Shown in pieces: positions 38,801 through 50,800 of a stretch of 64,000 nt of DNA (positions are counted from its first letter, which is position 1; the number at the start of each line of letters is the position of its first letter). The position numbers and the translations under genes were made by a program. Source of the DNA: Spirodela intermedia. Its lineage: Eukaryota; Streptophyta; Magnoliopsida; Alismatales; Araceae. Location: assembly GCA_902729315.2 (NCBI GenBank), contig LR746268.1, positions 3,403,501 through 3,467,500 of the forward strand. The letters are read 5' to 3'. A model generated the notes under the pieces. The model worked only from the letters and a program-made list of their open reading frames with translations. It was not told the DNA's origin and did no database searches.

Positions 38801-41800
38801 AAGCTAAGATCAAATACAATCAAGCAGCATACTGTTTCAAGTGCATTTTCATGCGCAAAGGTAGTCTTATGTTTAATTATTTTCTAACAGCAGAAGCAAA
38901 TTCGTCGTATCTAAATGACAGCTATCCTATTTCTGGTGTCATCACCTTTATTACTGAACCCTTGTTAGATTATGACAATGCATTAGTCATATATGAAGCA
39001 GTTTGCTTCTTTCTTCCAATGAAAGGATTCCTGGTCAGAACGATGTGTTCAGACATTGTTCAGACTTCTAGCTAATGTCTCAAATGTGAGTTGAAGGCTT
39101 GATCACACTCTGTCCTAGTTTTGCATTCATACATTTTGGGTCTCATAAGTTGACTAAAAACTAATTGAAACGTGGCATAATCACATTTTATTGTAACACC
39201 TGTCTCTCAAAATACCAGCTAATAAAGTATGCGGTGTTGGGCATAATTTCAATGATTTGGATTGGTTTCTCTTTTTTGAAATCTTCAGTGCACATTTGGA
39301 TTGCCTGGTTAGCTGGTTAATTCTTCTTTAAGAGTTTTATGCACATACGAGTTGGTATGATTCTGCTAAAAATTTTGCACATTCCAAATCCCAATGTGAC
39401 ATCAAGTCAACTTTGCATCTAGGCATATCCTCATTGGTGATTTCATAGTCTGATGGGCTGCTTCCTTTAAGGACTATAGTAGTTATGGTTTTTGCAGTTG
39501 AAAAAATGTTCCTGTATCATTACAAAGTCTAAACTTGCTTGCATTCTGGTACGATTCGACCAGAAAAATCCCTTGATTAGGAGACAAAAGCAGGGAAAGG
39601 CGACAAGTAACAGGGAAGAGGAAGTAGAACTGACTAAATTCATAATAGAATCCAATCACTAGAGGGGAAATGGTTCAAGAGGTTTCCCCCGTCTCTCCAC
39701 AATGAAACTTCCAAAAGATGATCTCTACATTCCTGGTGGTTTCAATCTATTTCATAACCTCTGGACCAATCTGCCCTCCCCGAACTCTACTTATTGAAGG
39801 CTTGTCTGACTTTTCTTCCTTTTTCAGTTGTATTTTAATAGTGGGTCATATCATTACTTCTTCCCTTTTCTTTCACCATGTCCTCAAGGTGAAAATTAAA
39901 AATTAGAGTTGAAAGGAACTCATTGGTTCCCAAGAAGCTTTGAAGTCTGGGAGGTGCTCCCATTTGATTAGGACCTCTAGACTAAGGGCGGACCTCACTC
40001 CCAGCACTTCTTGGAGACAAACATCCCAAACCATGTCTTTGCCTAAGCGTTGGGGGAGGGGTTGACCTCAATTAGTAGGACCTAGCTAACTGCTATAAGA
40101 TTCGGGCATGTCAGAAGCAAAGCAGTGCATGTCTTTCTAAATAGGTTACTTCCGACTAATTCCTCTCTAATTCCTTCAATTTTGCGAGAGTTTCATGGCA
40201 TCCTTATAAGAGGGTATGCAAAATACACCAAGACCTATAAGTAGGTTGTTATGCATGTATATTGGCCTAGAATAAAGAGGAAAATAGTTGTCAGATGAAT
40301 GTGAGGTTCACCAATGAAATAAGATTTCCTTCCTTTCCCCTATAAGGTTACTCCAACCTCTCCCAATTTTCGACCAAATTTGGGAAGACCTCTCAATGGA
40401 CTTCGTTGAAGGGCTACCCAAATCAACTAGATACAGTGTAATTTTAATCAAAGTATATTGATATGTGGATAATGAACCATTGGTGGAGGTAATGACACCA
40501 CTTTTGCACGGCCATCACAATGGCAATTAACTCATTTTCATAAGCTGACTTGACCGTGTGTTCCTCTCTAGTAAAGCTTAACTGTAATAAGTGACTGGTC
40601 TCTTATGTTGGATCAACATGGCTCCCACTCCCTAACATAATGCATCAATCTACAAATTAAAGGGCTGAGAGAAATCAGGTAAGGTAAGTACCAGAGTAGT
40701 GGACATGGCTTGTGAGGCTATCAAAGGTTTGCCGTGCATCAAAACTCCATCTGTAGACACCCTTCTTCAGTAGTTGTGTGTAGTCGAGATAACACACGGT
40801 CTGGAGCTCTGATAGGCTCCCAGCACTCGTGGAAGAAGAACTCTAACTTTATTGATCAAAAACTGTTTACAAGGAGAGTGGGATCCAGTATTTATACCAG
40901 ATCCCTAGAAGGTTCTAGACATATTAATGTAACACGAAATGAAAGGTACATGAGGACATATTTGTAAACATGTAAGGTATACATGTTATTAAGTACATCT
41001 TGACAACACTCCCCCTCAAGCTGGTGAATGGATGTTGTCCATTCCCAGCTTGGGAATAATCTTCTATAGTTGTGTCCCTGAGATGCCTTTAGTAAGCATG
41101 TCTGCCAACTGATTATTTGTTGAAATGTATGATATACAAATCATATTGGCCTCAAGTTTCTCTTTGATGAAATGGCGATCAATCTCCACATGTTTGGTAC
41201 GGTCATGCTGTACTGGGTTGTGCACTAGATTGATTGCTGACTTATTGTCGCAATAAATCTTCATAGGACTGAATAAAGGAACTTGTAACTCGTTAAGTGA
41301 GTTCTTGACCCAAAGTAACTCACATATTCCTTGGGCAAGTGCCCTAAGCTCAGCCTCAGCAACTACATTTTGTTTTTTACTCCTCTAAGTGACAAGGTTG
41401 CCACCAACAAAAGTAAGATGACCGGAGGTTGACCTTCGATCAATTGTTGAGCTTGCATAATCAGCATCTGTAAACATCTCAACCTCTACCTTTCCACTTC
41501 GTCTATAAAGAACCCCTTTTCCTACTGTGCCTTTGAAATAATGTAGCACTCGGTAGGCAGGATGTAAATTACACTCTTTAGGTTGATGCATAAATTCGAT
41601 ATACTCACTACATATGAGATATCCGGTCGAGTGTGTTAGATAAAGTAGTCGGCCAATGGGACGTTGATATATCTCACGGTCAATAGAAATTTCCTCATCT
41701 GTCATACACAATTTCTGATTTGGATCAATAGGTATATTGGTTGGTTTACATGCAAATTTTCCTGTTTCAGCTAACAGATCTATTATGTACTTTCGTTGAG

Positions 41801-44800
41801 AAATAAAAATGCCTTTAGAAGAACGTGCCACTTCGATTCCTAAAAAAATACTTGAGTCGTCCCAAAGTCTTGACAGCAACCTCTTGGGCCAAACAATTGC
41901 TCAAGTTTTGGATCTCCCCTTCATCATTTCCTGTGAAGATATCAACATAAACTAATAGAACTGTAACTCCCCTTGAAGAAAAGTGTTTTAAAAATAATGT
42001 GTGATCAGCATTACTTTGGTTGTAATTCATTTCTTCATGGCTACTGTAAATCTTCCAAATCATACACGTGGAGACTGTTTGAGGCCATAAAGGGATTTCT
42101 GTAACTTGCAAACAAGATTAGATGAATGATTACCCTCATATCCTGGTGGAAGACTCATGTAGACTTCTTCAACCAAATCATCATACAAGAAGGCATTTTT
42201 AACATCAAATTGTGAATATTCCAGCTGAAAATTACTGCTAAGGACAGTAAAAAACGAACTGTATTCATTTTGGCCACTGGTACAAAAGTCTCTTGATAAT
42301 CTATGCCATATCTTGTGGATAACCCTTAGCCACCAGTCAGGCTTTATACCTCTCAATCGAACCAGCTGATTGATATTTCATTGTGTACACCCAGTTGCAA
42401 CCAACAATCTTCTTCTCTCGTGGTAATTCCTCTGGATCCCATGTCTGATTTTTTGCAAGAGCTATCATCTCATCATCCATGGCTTGTTTCCACTTAGGAT
42501 TGGATAGAGCCTCCGAGAGATTTTTTGGAATAGTAGTGGTGTCTATGGATGCAAGGAATGATTGATAGGGTGAGGAAAGTCTGTGATAAGACATAAAATT
42601 GGCAGCTAGGTACAAGGGTGTTTTTGTACACTCCCTTATAGGTTTGCACAGGGCAATGGGAAGTGAATCATGAGGTAGGACTGCAGGATCATCAGATGAA
42701 GGAGATATTAATGGCTGTATATTTTCTAAGGTCAGATCAAAATCTTGGATTTTTGGTGAATCTTGAATTTCCTGTTGCCTGGAATAAACCTTGCCAACCT
42801 TAGGTCTTCAGTAAGCGAATTCAATATAGGACTGAGTATTTTAGGGACTGAAATAGGAATGAATAGGTTACCAGCTGAAGACGAGAGTGAAGAATTTACA
42901 TGTTGATCCATACGAGCTGTAGAAAATAGATGTTGATCACTGGATGGAGATTCTTTAAAATAAGAATCAGATTCATGAAATGTAATATCCGGTGAAATAA
43001 TTTTTTTTCTAGAAGGAGGGTGGTAACATTTGTACCCCTTTTGATTGGTAGCATAACCAAGAAATACACATTTAAGTGATCTCAGTTCTAGTTTGCCTTT
43101 GGTTTGATTATGAACGTGAACAAAAGAGAGACAACTAAATGTCTTAGGTTCTAGCCTAGTTTTAAGTTGTGGTCTGAGAAAAACTTGGCTAATGAATCTA
43201 ACGGGCTGAGGAAGCGTAAGGTTCTAGATGGTAATCGATTGATGTGGGGTATAGACACAAGTGACTTCTAAAAGATGACAATTTTTTCTTCAAGCTAAAC
43301 CATTCTGCTGTGGGGTATAGACACAAGAGGATTCATGTATGATGCCCTCTATTTGGAAGTATAAATTCAGATTTTGGCTAAAATGCTCTTTAGCATTATC
43401 AGATCTGAATTTTTTAATACTAGTGCCAAACTGATTTTTTATCATGGCACAAAAAGATTTCAGAACATCACACACATCAGACTTTTATTTGAGAAGGAAG
43501 ACCCACATACATCTTGTACAATCATCAATGAAAGTGGCTAACCATTTATTACCACAAATGACATTAATGGGACATGGTCCCCAAATGTCACTATGAATTA
43601 GGAATTAAAGAACATCACTACTTTCCCCTTGAGATTGAAATGAAGTACATGTATGTTTAGAAAGTTCACACACAATACATTTAAGACTGTCCAATGACAC
43701 CTTTCGAAATAATGTAGGAAAAACTATTTTCAAAGTGCTAAAGGATGGATGACCCATCCATTGGTGAAGTAATCATATCTTAAGGACATCTTCTAGAGGT
43801 TCTAGAGATTGACCCCCTTCCACTAGGATGTGTTTGGCTCAGTCCTTCTAGAAGATAAAGACCTTCTCGTTCTCTAGCAACTCCAATCCTCTGATGATGT
43901 ACCTTATCAAACATGACGCAGACATCTTCATCAAAAAAGACATGATAAGGTGAGTCTCTAACAAGTTTTTTAACTGAAATGAGGTTTGTAAATAACTTGA
44001 GCACATGAAGAATATTAGTAAGAACCTCTAGAGGTTCAAGTCTAATGTCTCCTATACCTGCGAAGGTTAGAAAAGATCCGTCTGTAATAGTCACTTTTCT
44101 GTCACTAGGACAGGGGTTGTATTTGGTGAAAAGGCTGGGGGAGTTGGTCATGTGGTCTGTTGCTCTTGAGTCCACTACCCAATTATTAAAAATATCTCTA
44201 GAAGAAACTCTAACTCCAAGAGAGTGGTGAAACATACCAAGCTGAATTAATGAGAACTGTGTCACTGTCGACTTCAGTTTTTTTAACTCAATTTAAAGTC
44301 GCTCTATATCCTCAATCTGAGGAGAAGAAGAATATTGATTGATTTGAGAATCTGAAGACTCACTAGTCGGTAATCCTGCTGCCAAATGTGATTGACTGCC
44401 ATATTTTTCAATGCCAAAATTTTGTGGTTTATCATGTAGTTTATAACATCTGTCTCTAGTGTGACGAGCTTTCCTACAATATGTACACCACAGATTATCA
44501 TGAAAATCAGTCTTCTGATTTCTTCCTTGGCCATGGTGGGGCTATTTAGCTTGATCTGGGGCTTTCTTCATAATTTCTCCCTATTTAATCATAAATGTAG
44601 TATTGTCAACTTCAGGCACTGACAACATTAATTTCTGACGAGTTTCCTCATTTAAAATGATAGAAATAGCTTCATCCAAGTCACATTTCCTTTCACGACT
44701 CAAAATCTGTTGTTTGACTTGATCAAAAATAGAATTAAGTCCGGCCAAAAATTTAAACACTCTTCTTCGTTCTATAAAATGTCGTAGGACAACAATTTCT

Positions 44801-47800
44801 GCAGGTTTTTCTTTATCAATGCTGAGATAATAATCGATTTCCTGCATGAATTTTTCAATTCTCCTATATATTCCATCACAGATTTATTTCCTTGAATTGT
44901 GGACATGAATTTTGTCTCAAGCTCATATAAATGTGCCTCATTATTTCTTTGTGAGAATTTCATATGAACTGTTTCCCACATATCTTTGATTGTAGATAGA
45001 AAAAATCTTGGCTAATTTGAGGAATCATTGTTCCCCAAAGCCAGGTTTTGATTAATGCATCTTCTTCTCTTCATCTACAAAATTCTCGAGACAATGGATC
45101 CGGTTTCCCCTCAATTAGATGATGTAACATCCCTCTTCCAGTTTATACCTCTCGAACATATTCTGACCATTGAATCAAATTGTATCCAGTCAATTTGAAC
45201 ACTGCAGGCATTGTAGGAAGTTCTATGAGTAATCTTGGACCACTTGGACCAAGATTAACTTCCCTTGTGGAGGTTGGATCCCCCACAGATGATGAAGAAT
45301 TGTCTCCCACATTCTCCATTTAAAGAGGATGTCCAAATTTCACGAAAAAATCAAATTCGTGCACAAATCGCAATAGAGACAAGAAAAAACGGTGCAAGAA
45401 CCGTAATAAACAAGTAGATCAGTGCGAAAGTAGAGAAATGGAGCGATCACACCTAGATTCGCTCTGGAAGAAACACAGCTAAGGAGAAGATCCCTTGCTG
45501 GAAGTGTATGGCGCTTGTAACTCCAGCAGACGATGGAGAGAACGCCGACAAAGCAGCGTCAACTGTGATGGTGCTGAAAAATAGGGTTTAAAATCCTAGA
45601 ATGGCTCTGATACCATGTAGTCGAGATAACACACGGTCTGGTGCTCTGATAGGCGCCCAGGACTCATGGAAGAACTCTAACTTTATTGATCAAAAACTGT
45701 TTACAAGGAGAGCGGGATCCAGTATTTATACCAGATCCCTAGAAGGTTCTAGATATACTAATGTAACACGAAATGAAAGGTACATGAGGACATATATGTA
45801 AACATGTAAGGTATACATGTTATTAAGTACATCTTGACAACATTGTGTCAATAACCAGCTAATGGTTGCATAACCCACTGCTAACTTACAGTAATAACCA
45901 ATCAGACCAAAGAAGTTCCAAGACTCGAAAATTTTTGGGGGTTGGTCAGTTGACCATTGCTGTAATCTTTCGTTATCCATTGCTACCCCTATTGTTGAGA
46001 TACAATGCCACAGATATTCCAGCTGTTTTCAGCCAAAGAAGCATTTCTTTTTATTAATGTGCAGGTGGTTCTCAGCTAGAATTGAAAACACTTGTAATAG
46101 GTGGTTTTTGTGCTCCAATTGGGTTTTGGTGTGGATGAGTATTTTATAAAAAAACCAAGACAAAATTGTGGAGGTTGAAAATTTCTGTGCTCCAAAATTG
46201 TGGATGGGTTTTGGTTTTTGTGCTCCAAAATTTTCGCCCCTACCTACCCTACGTAGGTAGGGGCAAAAATTTTGATTCATTAAAGATTGGAATGTGATCG
46301 GTGCATTGGATGACTCAAAAGGCATTACAATCAATTCATAATGTGTGGGCATTACAATCATTTTGATTTGTAATAGTTAAATTTGAGATCTAATTTAGTG
46401 AAATAATCATACTATGAAGCTCGTTCAAGAACTCATTCACTACTGGTATGAGAAACTTGTTTGGTACAGTTATCTTATTGTGTGCCCAGTAGTCTAGACA
46501 AAAACATCAACTCCCTTCTTTTTCGTATAGACTGTTGGACGGTTGAACAATTCTAACATCACATAAATTTTGAAACAAGAATTCAATTTCGTCTTTTTTC
46601 TTGAAGTGTGAACATTTGTAAGGATCAGTTGCAAATTGGGAGATCACTTTGGGCCCCTTCGCATCCAGTAGTTGATGTAATTCCACAAGTAGCGATTGGC
46701 CCTTCTTCATTTCCATGGCCCGCAACAAGATGCCTATCTTGCACATGCTTGTATCTCACTTGAGGGTCTTTACTACACCTTTGACCAAAACTTCATTGTT
46801 AACAAGCCCAGTGTATGCGTATCCATCTGACTGATTTGAGCCACTGCTTATTGAGGATTACATCGGTGCTCCTAAGTTGCAATGGTAAGTAGTGTTCTAC
46901 CATAGTCAATCCTTGCATTTTCAAAACCACTCCCTGACATATTCCTTTCCCTTTCGTAGAGTGACCGTTTCCCATGATTATGCTATAGATGGTCGAATCA
47001 CACAGGGGTAACTGGACCTGTTTGATCAGTTTTATGTGAAGAAAATTGTGGTTTACACCACAATGCAATCAGGTGAGCCCCGCATAGAGTTTTAAAGAGA
47101 TCTTGGGTATGCGTGTCTCCTTTTCTTGCTAAGAATCTTTCTCCACAGGAGCCCAATCCTCATCTGGTGTACTATGATGATTCCTGTTGTCCTCATTGTT
47201 TTGTGTATCTGTGATTGGGGATATATTTATTGTCACAATAAAAACAGATACCTTTTTCACATCGTTCTTGGAGTTCAGCTTTGGTCAATTGTAGACACTT
47301 CTTCCTTCCGCTGGCGTTTGATCTGCCCATTTATTGCTTTGTTTTTTTCTATCCACATGAAAGACTAAGGCGAGAAAGCTCATAAAGTTTGTTGTGGGTT
47401 CTCATCTTTCAGAATCCTGCCTAGAGGACTCTGTTTCATTATGTCACGGTAGATAGCCTTCTTGTTTGGGAGCAACCTATTTGGAAGGCTTGGTCGGATT
47501 TCTGATCCAGGCTTCCCAAAGCATGTGAAGATTCTCCTTTGCTTGTTGAGACGTATCCATGATTTCTCCAAGTCCCACTGGCTTGAACATACTGAGTTTT
47601 TGATTGAATTTTCGGTCTCAGCCCCTTGACGAATGTGTGCTCCATTATTTCTTGAGGGATGTTAGAAAGGTATGTAGAGAGCCCTTCAAATTCTCATCTG
47701 CAATTAACAACTAAACCTTCTTATTTTAAATTAAGGAACCTCTAATAACCATTACTGAAGGTGGAAGATGCAAATCATTTCTACAGTTCGAGCTTGAAAT

Positions 47801-50800
47801 CCTAATCTTTGAAAATATATTTACCTCCATTCTAGAGAAACCATTCTAGGGCTTCTTCATTTAAGCTCAGCATTATAGCCTGGAGTTTTCTCCTTCTAGT
47901 ATCTGGGTGAGCTTGAAGAAGTGTTCAGCTCGGCATACCCAACCCTCTAGTTTGGTCTCATTGAAAACGCAGATCTCCTTGTGATAGGCCAGTCCTTAAT
48001 AGAGTCCTGACTTGTGACGGGAGGGGAATTGAACTTAGATGTAGCAAGTTGCATCAGGTCTCTGGGAAATAGGTCAAGAACGGCTACAATCATCACCTGG
48101 CCTTTTGGAAGAAGTTGCACATTCCAGCATCGAGATACAGACATCCTTTTTCTGGGTCGAATGTGGCAAACTGTTCTGCCATGCGCTGGGGAAAATAATT
48201 GAACATTTGTGACATTTTGCTGCTCATCCTCTGTTGTGCCTCCTTGATGCCTTTCATGTCAGCGAGAATCAATAACCTTCAGTGCCATCTGTGCTTAGGT
48301 CTGGCTCCGATACCAGAATGGTACGATCTAACTAAGAAAATCCCTTGGTTAAGAGACAAAAACAGGGAAATGGGACAAGAAACAATGAAGAGAAGGTAGA
48401 ACGGACTAAATCCACTTTGGAATCCAGTCACAAGTGGGGAAATGGTTCAAGAGGTCTCCCCTGCCTCTCCACAATGTGACTTCCAAACGATGATCTCTAC
48501 ATTCCTGAGGGTTTCACTCTATTTCATAACCCCTGGATAAATCTGCCCTCCCAAAAACCTTACTTAGTGAGGACTTTTCTGACTTTTCTTCCTGCTCTGG
48601 CCATAGGTCAACAGTGGGGTCATATCACATTCTTTCCTGTCTTAGTTACTGTTGGAAATGGAGAAAAAACCTCGTCACAAAAGACGAACGGGAGAACGGT
48701 GGAAACCACCTCAAGATTCATTCAACTCTAATCCCCGTTATATAGGGAGTAATACACAAACTTTGCCAAAACACCCTCAACTAATTACACTATTTCCGTA
48801 CGACCTAGAACTTCCAACCGTTACTATCTTGGTTCAGGCTCTTAAATTGCATCAACTAACATTATCTTTGATGATTGGATGATAAATTTAATTGTTCTTG
48901 TTGTGTTCTTTTGAAAAACGTTCATATATTGCTTTGATGAGGATCACAATGCCAGAAGACCTTGGCCCCTTGTGGTTTAAGAAATTTTTGTGGGGCAGAC
49001 TTTTTCATGATTGTGGAATCTATTAACCGTTTACTCTTCCTGCATGTGGGCAAGGTCTTCAGGGATTTTCGAACTTCACTATCTATTTTTCACGGGACTG
49101 TTGGAACGTTTCGGTTTTATTCAGTGAAATACTGTCGTCTGTTCTTTCCGTCACACTGAATTTTCATGAAGAGTTGATACATTTTACTGTTAAATAATAC
49201 ACATGCTGGATTTTTTATATTTAAGCACCTACCATTTTACTGTTATATGGACTGCAAACGGAAATCGAACATCCGATTTTATTTTAGAGTTTCTTATTTT
49301 ACTAGACAGTTGACTTTGCCTACAGGAAACAGCTTTGACATACTGATAAGTGCTATTTGGCATATCCTTTACAGGGATTTATACTCGAACGTAAACCAGA
49401 GAATGCTGCTGCAATAATTAATGTCCTCAACGAGGTGCCATTTATTTATTTGTTTGTGCATTTCTTACTTATTTATAGTTTTTAATCTATTATTCACTCT
49501 CTTTATTTTGCTGCCAAGAACCTTAGTTCGAGGTCCCATAATCATTCTAGAAAAATTTCCAGAAAGGGGTGTTTTTTTTATTTTTTAAATTATGGTCTTG
49601 ATGCATGACAATTGACGGAGAAGGGTGAACTCGAAAACAGGTCTTCGAAGTTACAGAGTTGTAAGTGATTCTGGGGATGGTTGCTTTGTAAGAATCGCAC
49701 AAATATCAGATAATAATATATATCTTTATATATATATATATATTACCATAGATAACATCACATGAATCGAATGACTCAATCAATGTCACGAAATGTGGAA
49801 AATAGCTTTTTTATGTCTCCAGTTTCACATTTTGCTTTGATCACTTTCTGATAAAAATTATAAATTTAAAAAATGAGACATTCCATTTTTTTTTTCAACA
49901 GAATCTGCCCGATGAAAAGAAGCCAACCATTGCAAGTGAACTTCAGAAATTGGTAAGTGAATGGTCACTGGAGGTATTGAAGCGGCAAAAAAAGGCAAAC
50001 AGGAAGGTAATAATAAATTCCAGTTCATTTTACGAACCAGAGTCCTCCAAAATGCGTTTTGCCATCATTTGCATGAGCCAAAATAGATTATTTATTGCAC
50101 TACTATAGTGCTGGCTCTGTCCTGTTGCATCATTTTCGTTTCAGAAATCTTACATTCCTTTTGGGTAACCTCCCCAGTTTATTGAATTTCTTACAACTTA
50201 TCTTCCAGTATGTCATACGGGTTATTCAAGGAGTTTTTCAAATGTGACTGTTACCTGTATTTTGATATCTGTTCCCTTCTGGCGCCTCTGAATGTAATCT
50301 AATATTCTTTCATTCAGCTAGTTCATTATTCACGAACTTGATACTGTCTTAGCCATTGTTAATAGGATGCCATTTATGCCTACTTATCGGAGATGCTGTG
50401 TGTAAATAAAATTTATACCAAATGAAATTTCCTTTTCACTGTTGATGGTGGGATTGGCATAAATGTTCACAACAACTAGAAAAGGGGAGTTATTGTAGAG
50501 GTTGGTGGTTTCTTTCAATTGCATGAAAGTATCTGCAAAATTTCAGTCTCTGGACTTCATTTTGTTCTTAATACGGGAAACAACTCTAGATCTCATTGAA
50601 ACCCTTCCCCGGTGTATATATTAACTGTCAAGAGTTTTTCCGCAGAGGGCTTTTTGAGGTTGATATCCTGTATACTCCACATATTGGTGTTCAAACCTGC
50701 TTATATCCATTGCCTTCCTGTTCCCTGACTGTACATAGCTGTTATGAAGAATTCATGGCCGTGTCTGAGGGAAAGCCATAGAATTAGTGGCTCTTTCACC

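Larger units (their letters stand above)
40779..45842 (-). mobile_element. Ty1/copia LTR retrotransposon 2, nested in the gypsy element
   Basis: LTRs at 40779-41008 and 45616-45842 begin TGTAGTCGAG and end TTGACAACA. The target duplication TTGTG is at 40774-40778 and 45843-45847. A tRNA-iMet primer site (TGGTATCAGAGCC, minus strand) abuts the right LTR, and a purine tract (AGGGGGAG, minus strand) abuts the left LTR. The LTRs differ by about 8 substitutions and one 3-base indel by eye (about 96% identical), so this copy is younger than copia 1 and than its gypsy host. Minus-strand coding is nearly complete but broken by stops and frameshifts. Confidence 0.96.
39547..48627 (-). mobile_element. 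Ty3/gypsy LTR retrotransposon, rearranged and split by a copia element
   Basis: Direct-repeat LTRs at 39547-39853 and 48319-48627 read TGATATGACC...CGTACCA on the minus strand. A tRNA-iMet primer site (TGGTATCGGAGCC) lies three bases inside the right LTR. A purine tract (GAAAGAAAAGGGAAGAAG, minus strand) lies just inside the left LTR. The target duplication is CATTC. Minus-strand remnants in order are gag (about 48150-47380), protease (about 47070-46800), reverse transcriptase (46746-46029) and RNase H (45980-45848, continuing at 40773-40460). An integrase piece lies on the opposite strand at 40140-40450. Without the inserted copia only about 4 kb of gypsy remains, so it is internally deleted as well as inverted. 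It sits in intron 7 of the ten-exon gene, antisense to it. Confidence 0.92.

Noticed and set aside
46226-46274. Hairpin read as a transcription terminator or CRISPR-like repeat
   Set aside because: It is a single copy inside a dead plant retrotransposon. Bacterial-type terminators and spacer arrays do not apply.
48650-48866. Possible solo LTR (starts TGTTGGAAAT, ends CAACTAACA, with a TATA-like TTATATAG inside)
   Set aside because: The five bases on each side (GTTAC and TTATC) do not match as a target duplication, and no second copy is in the window.
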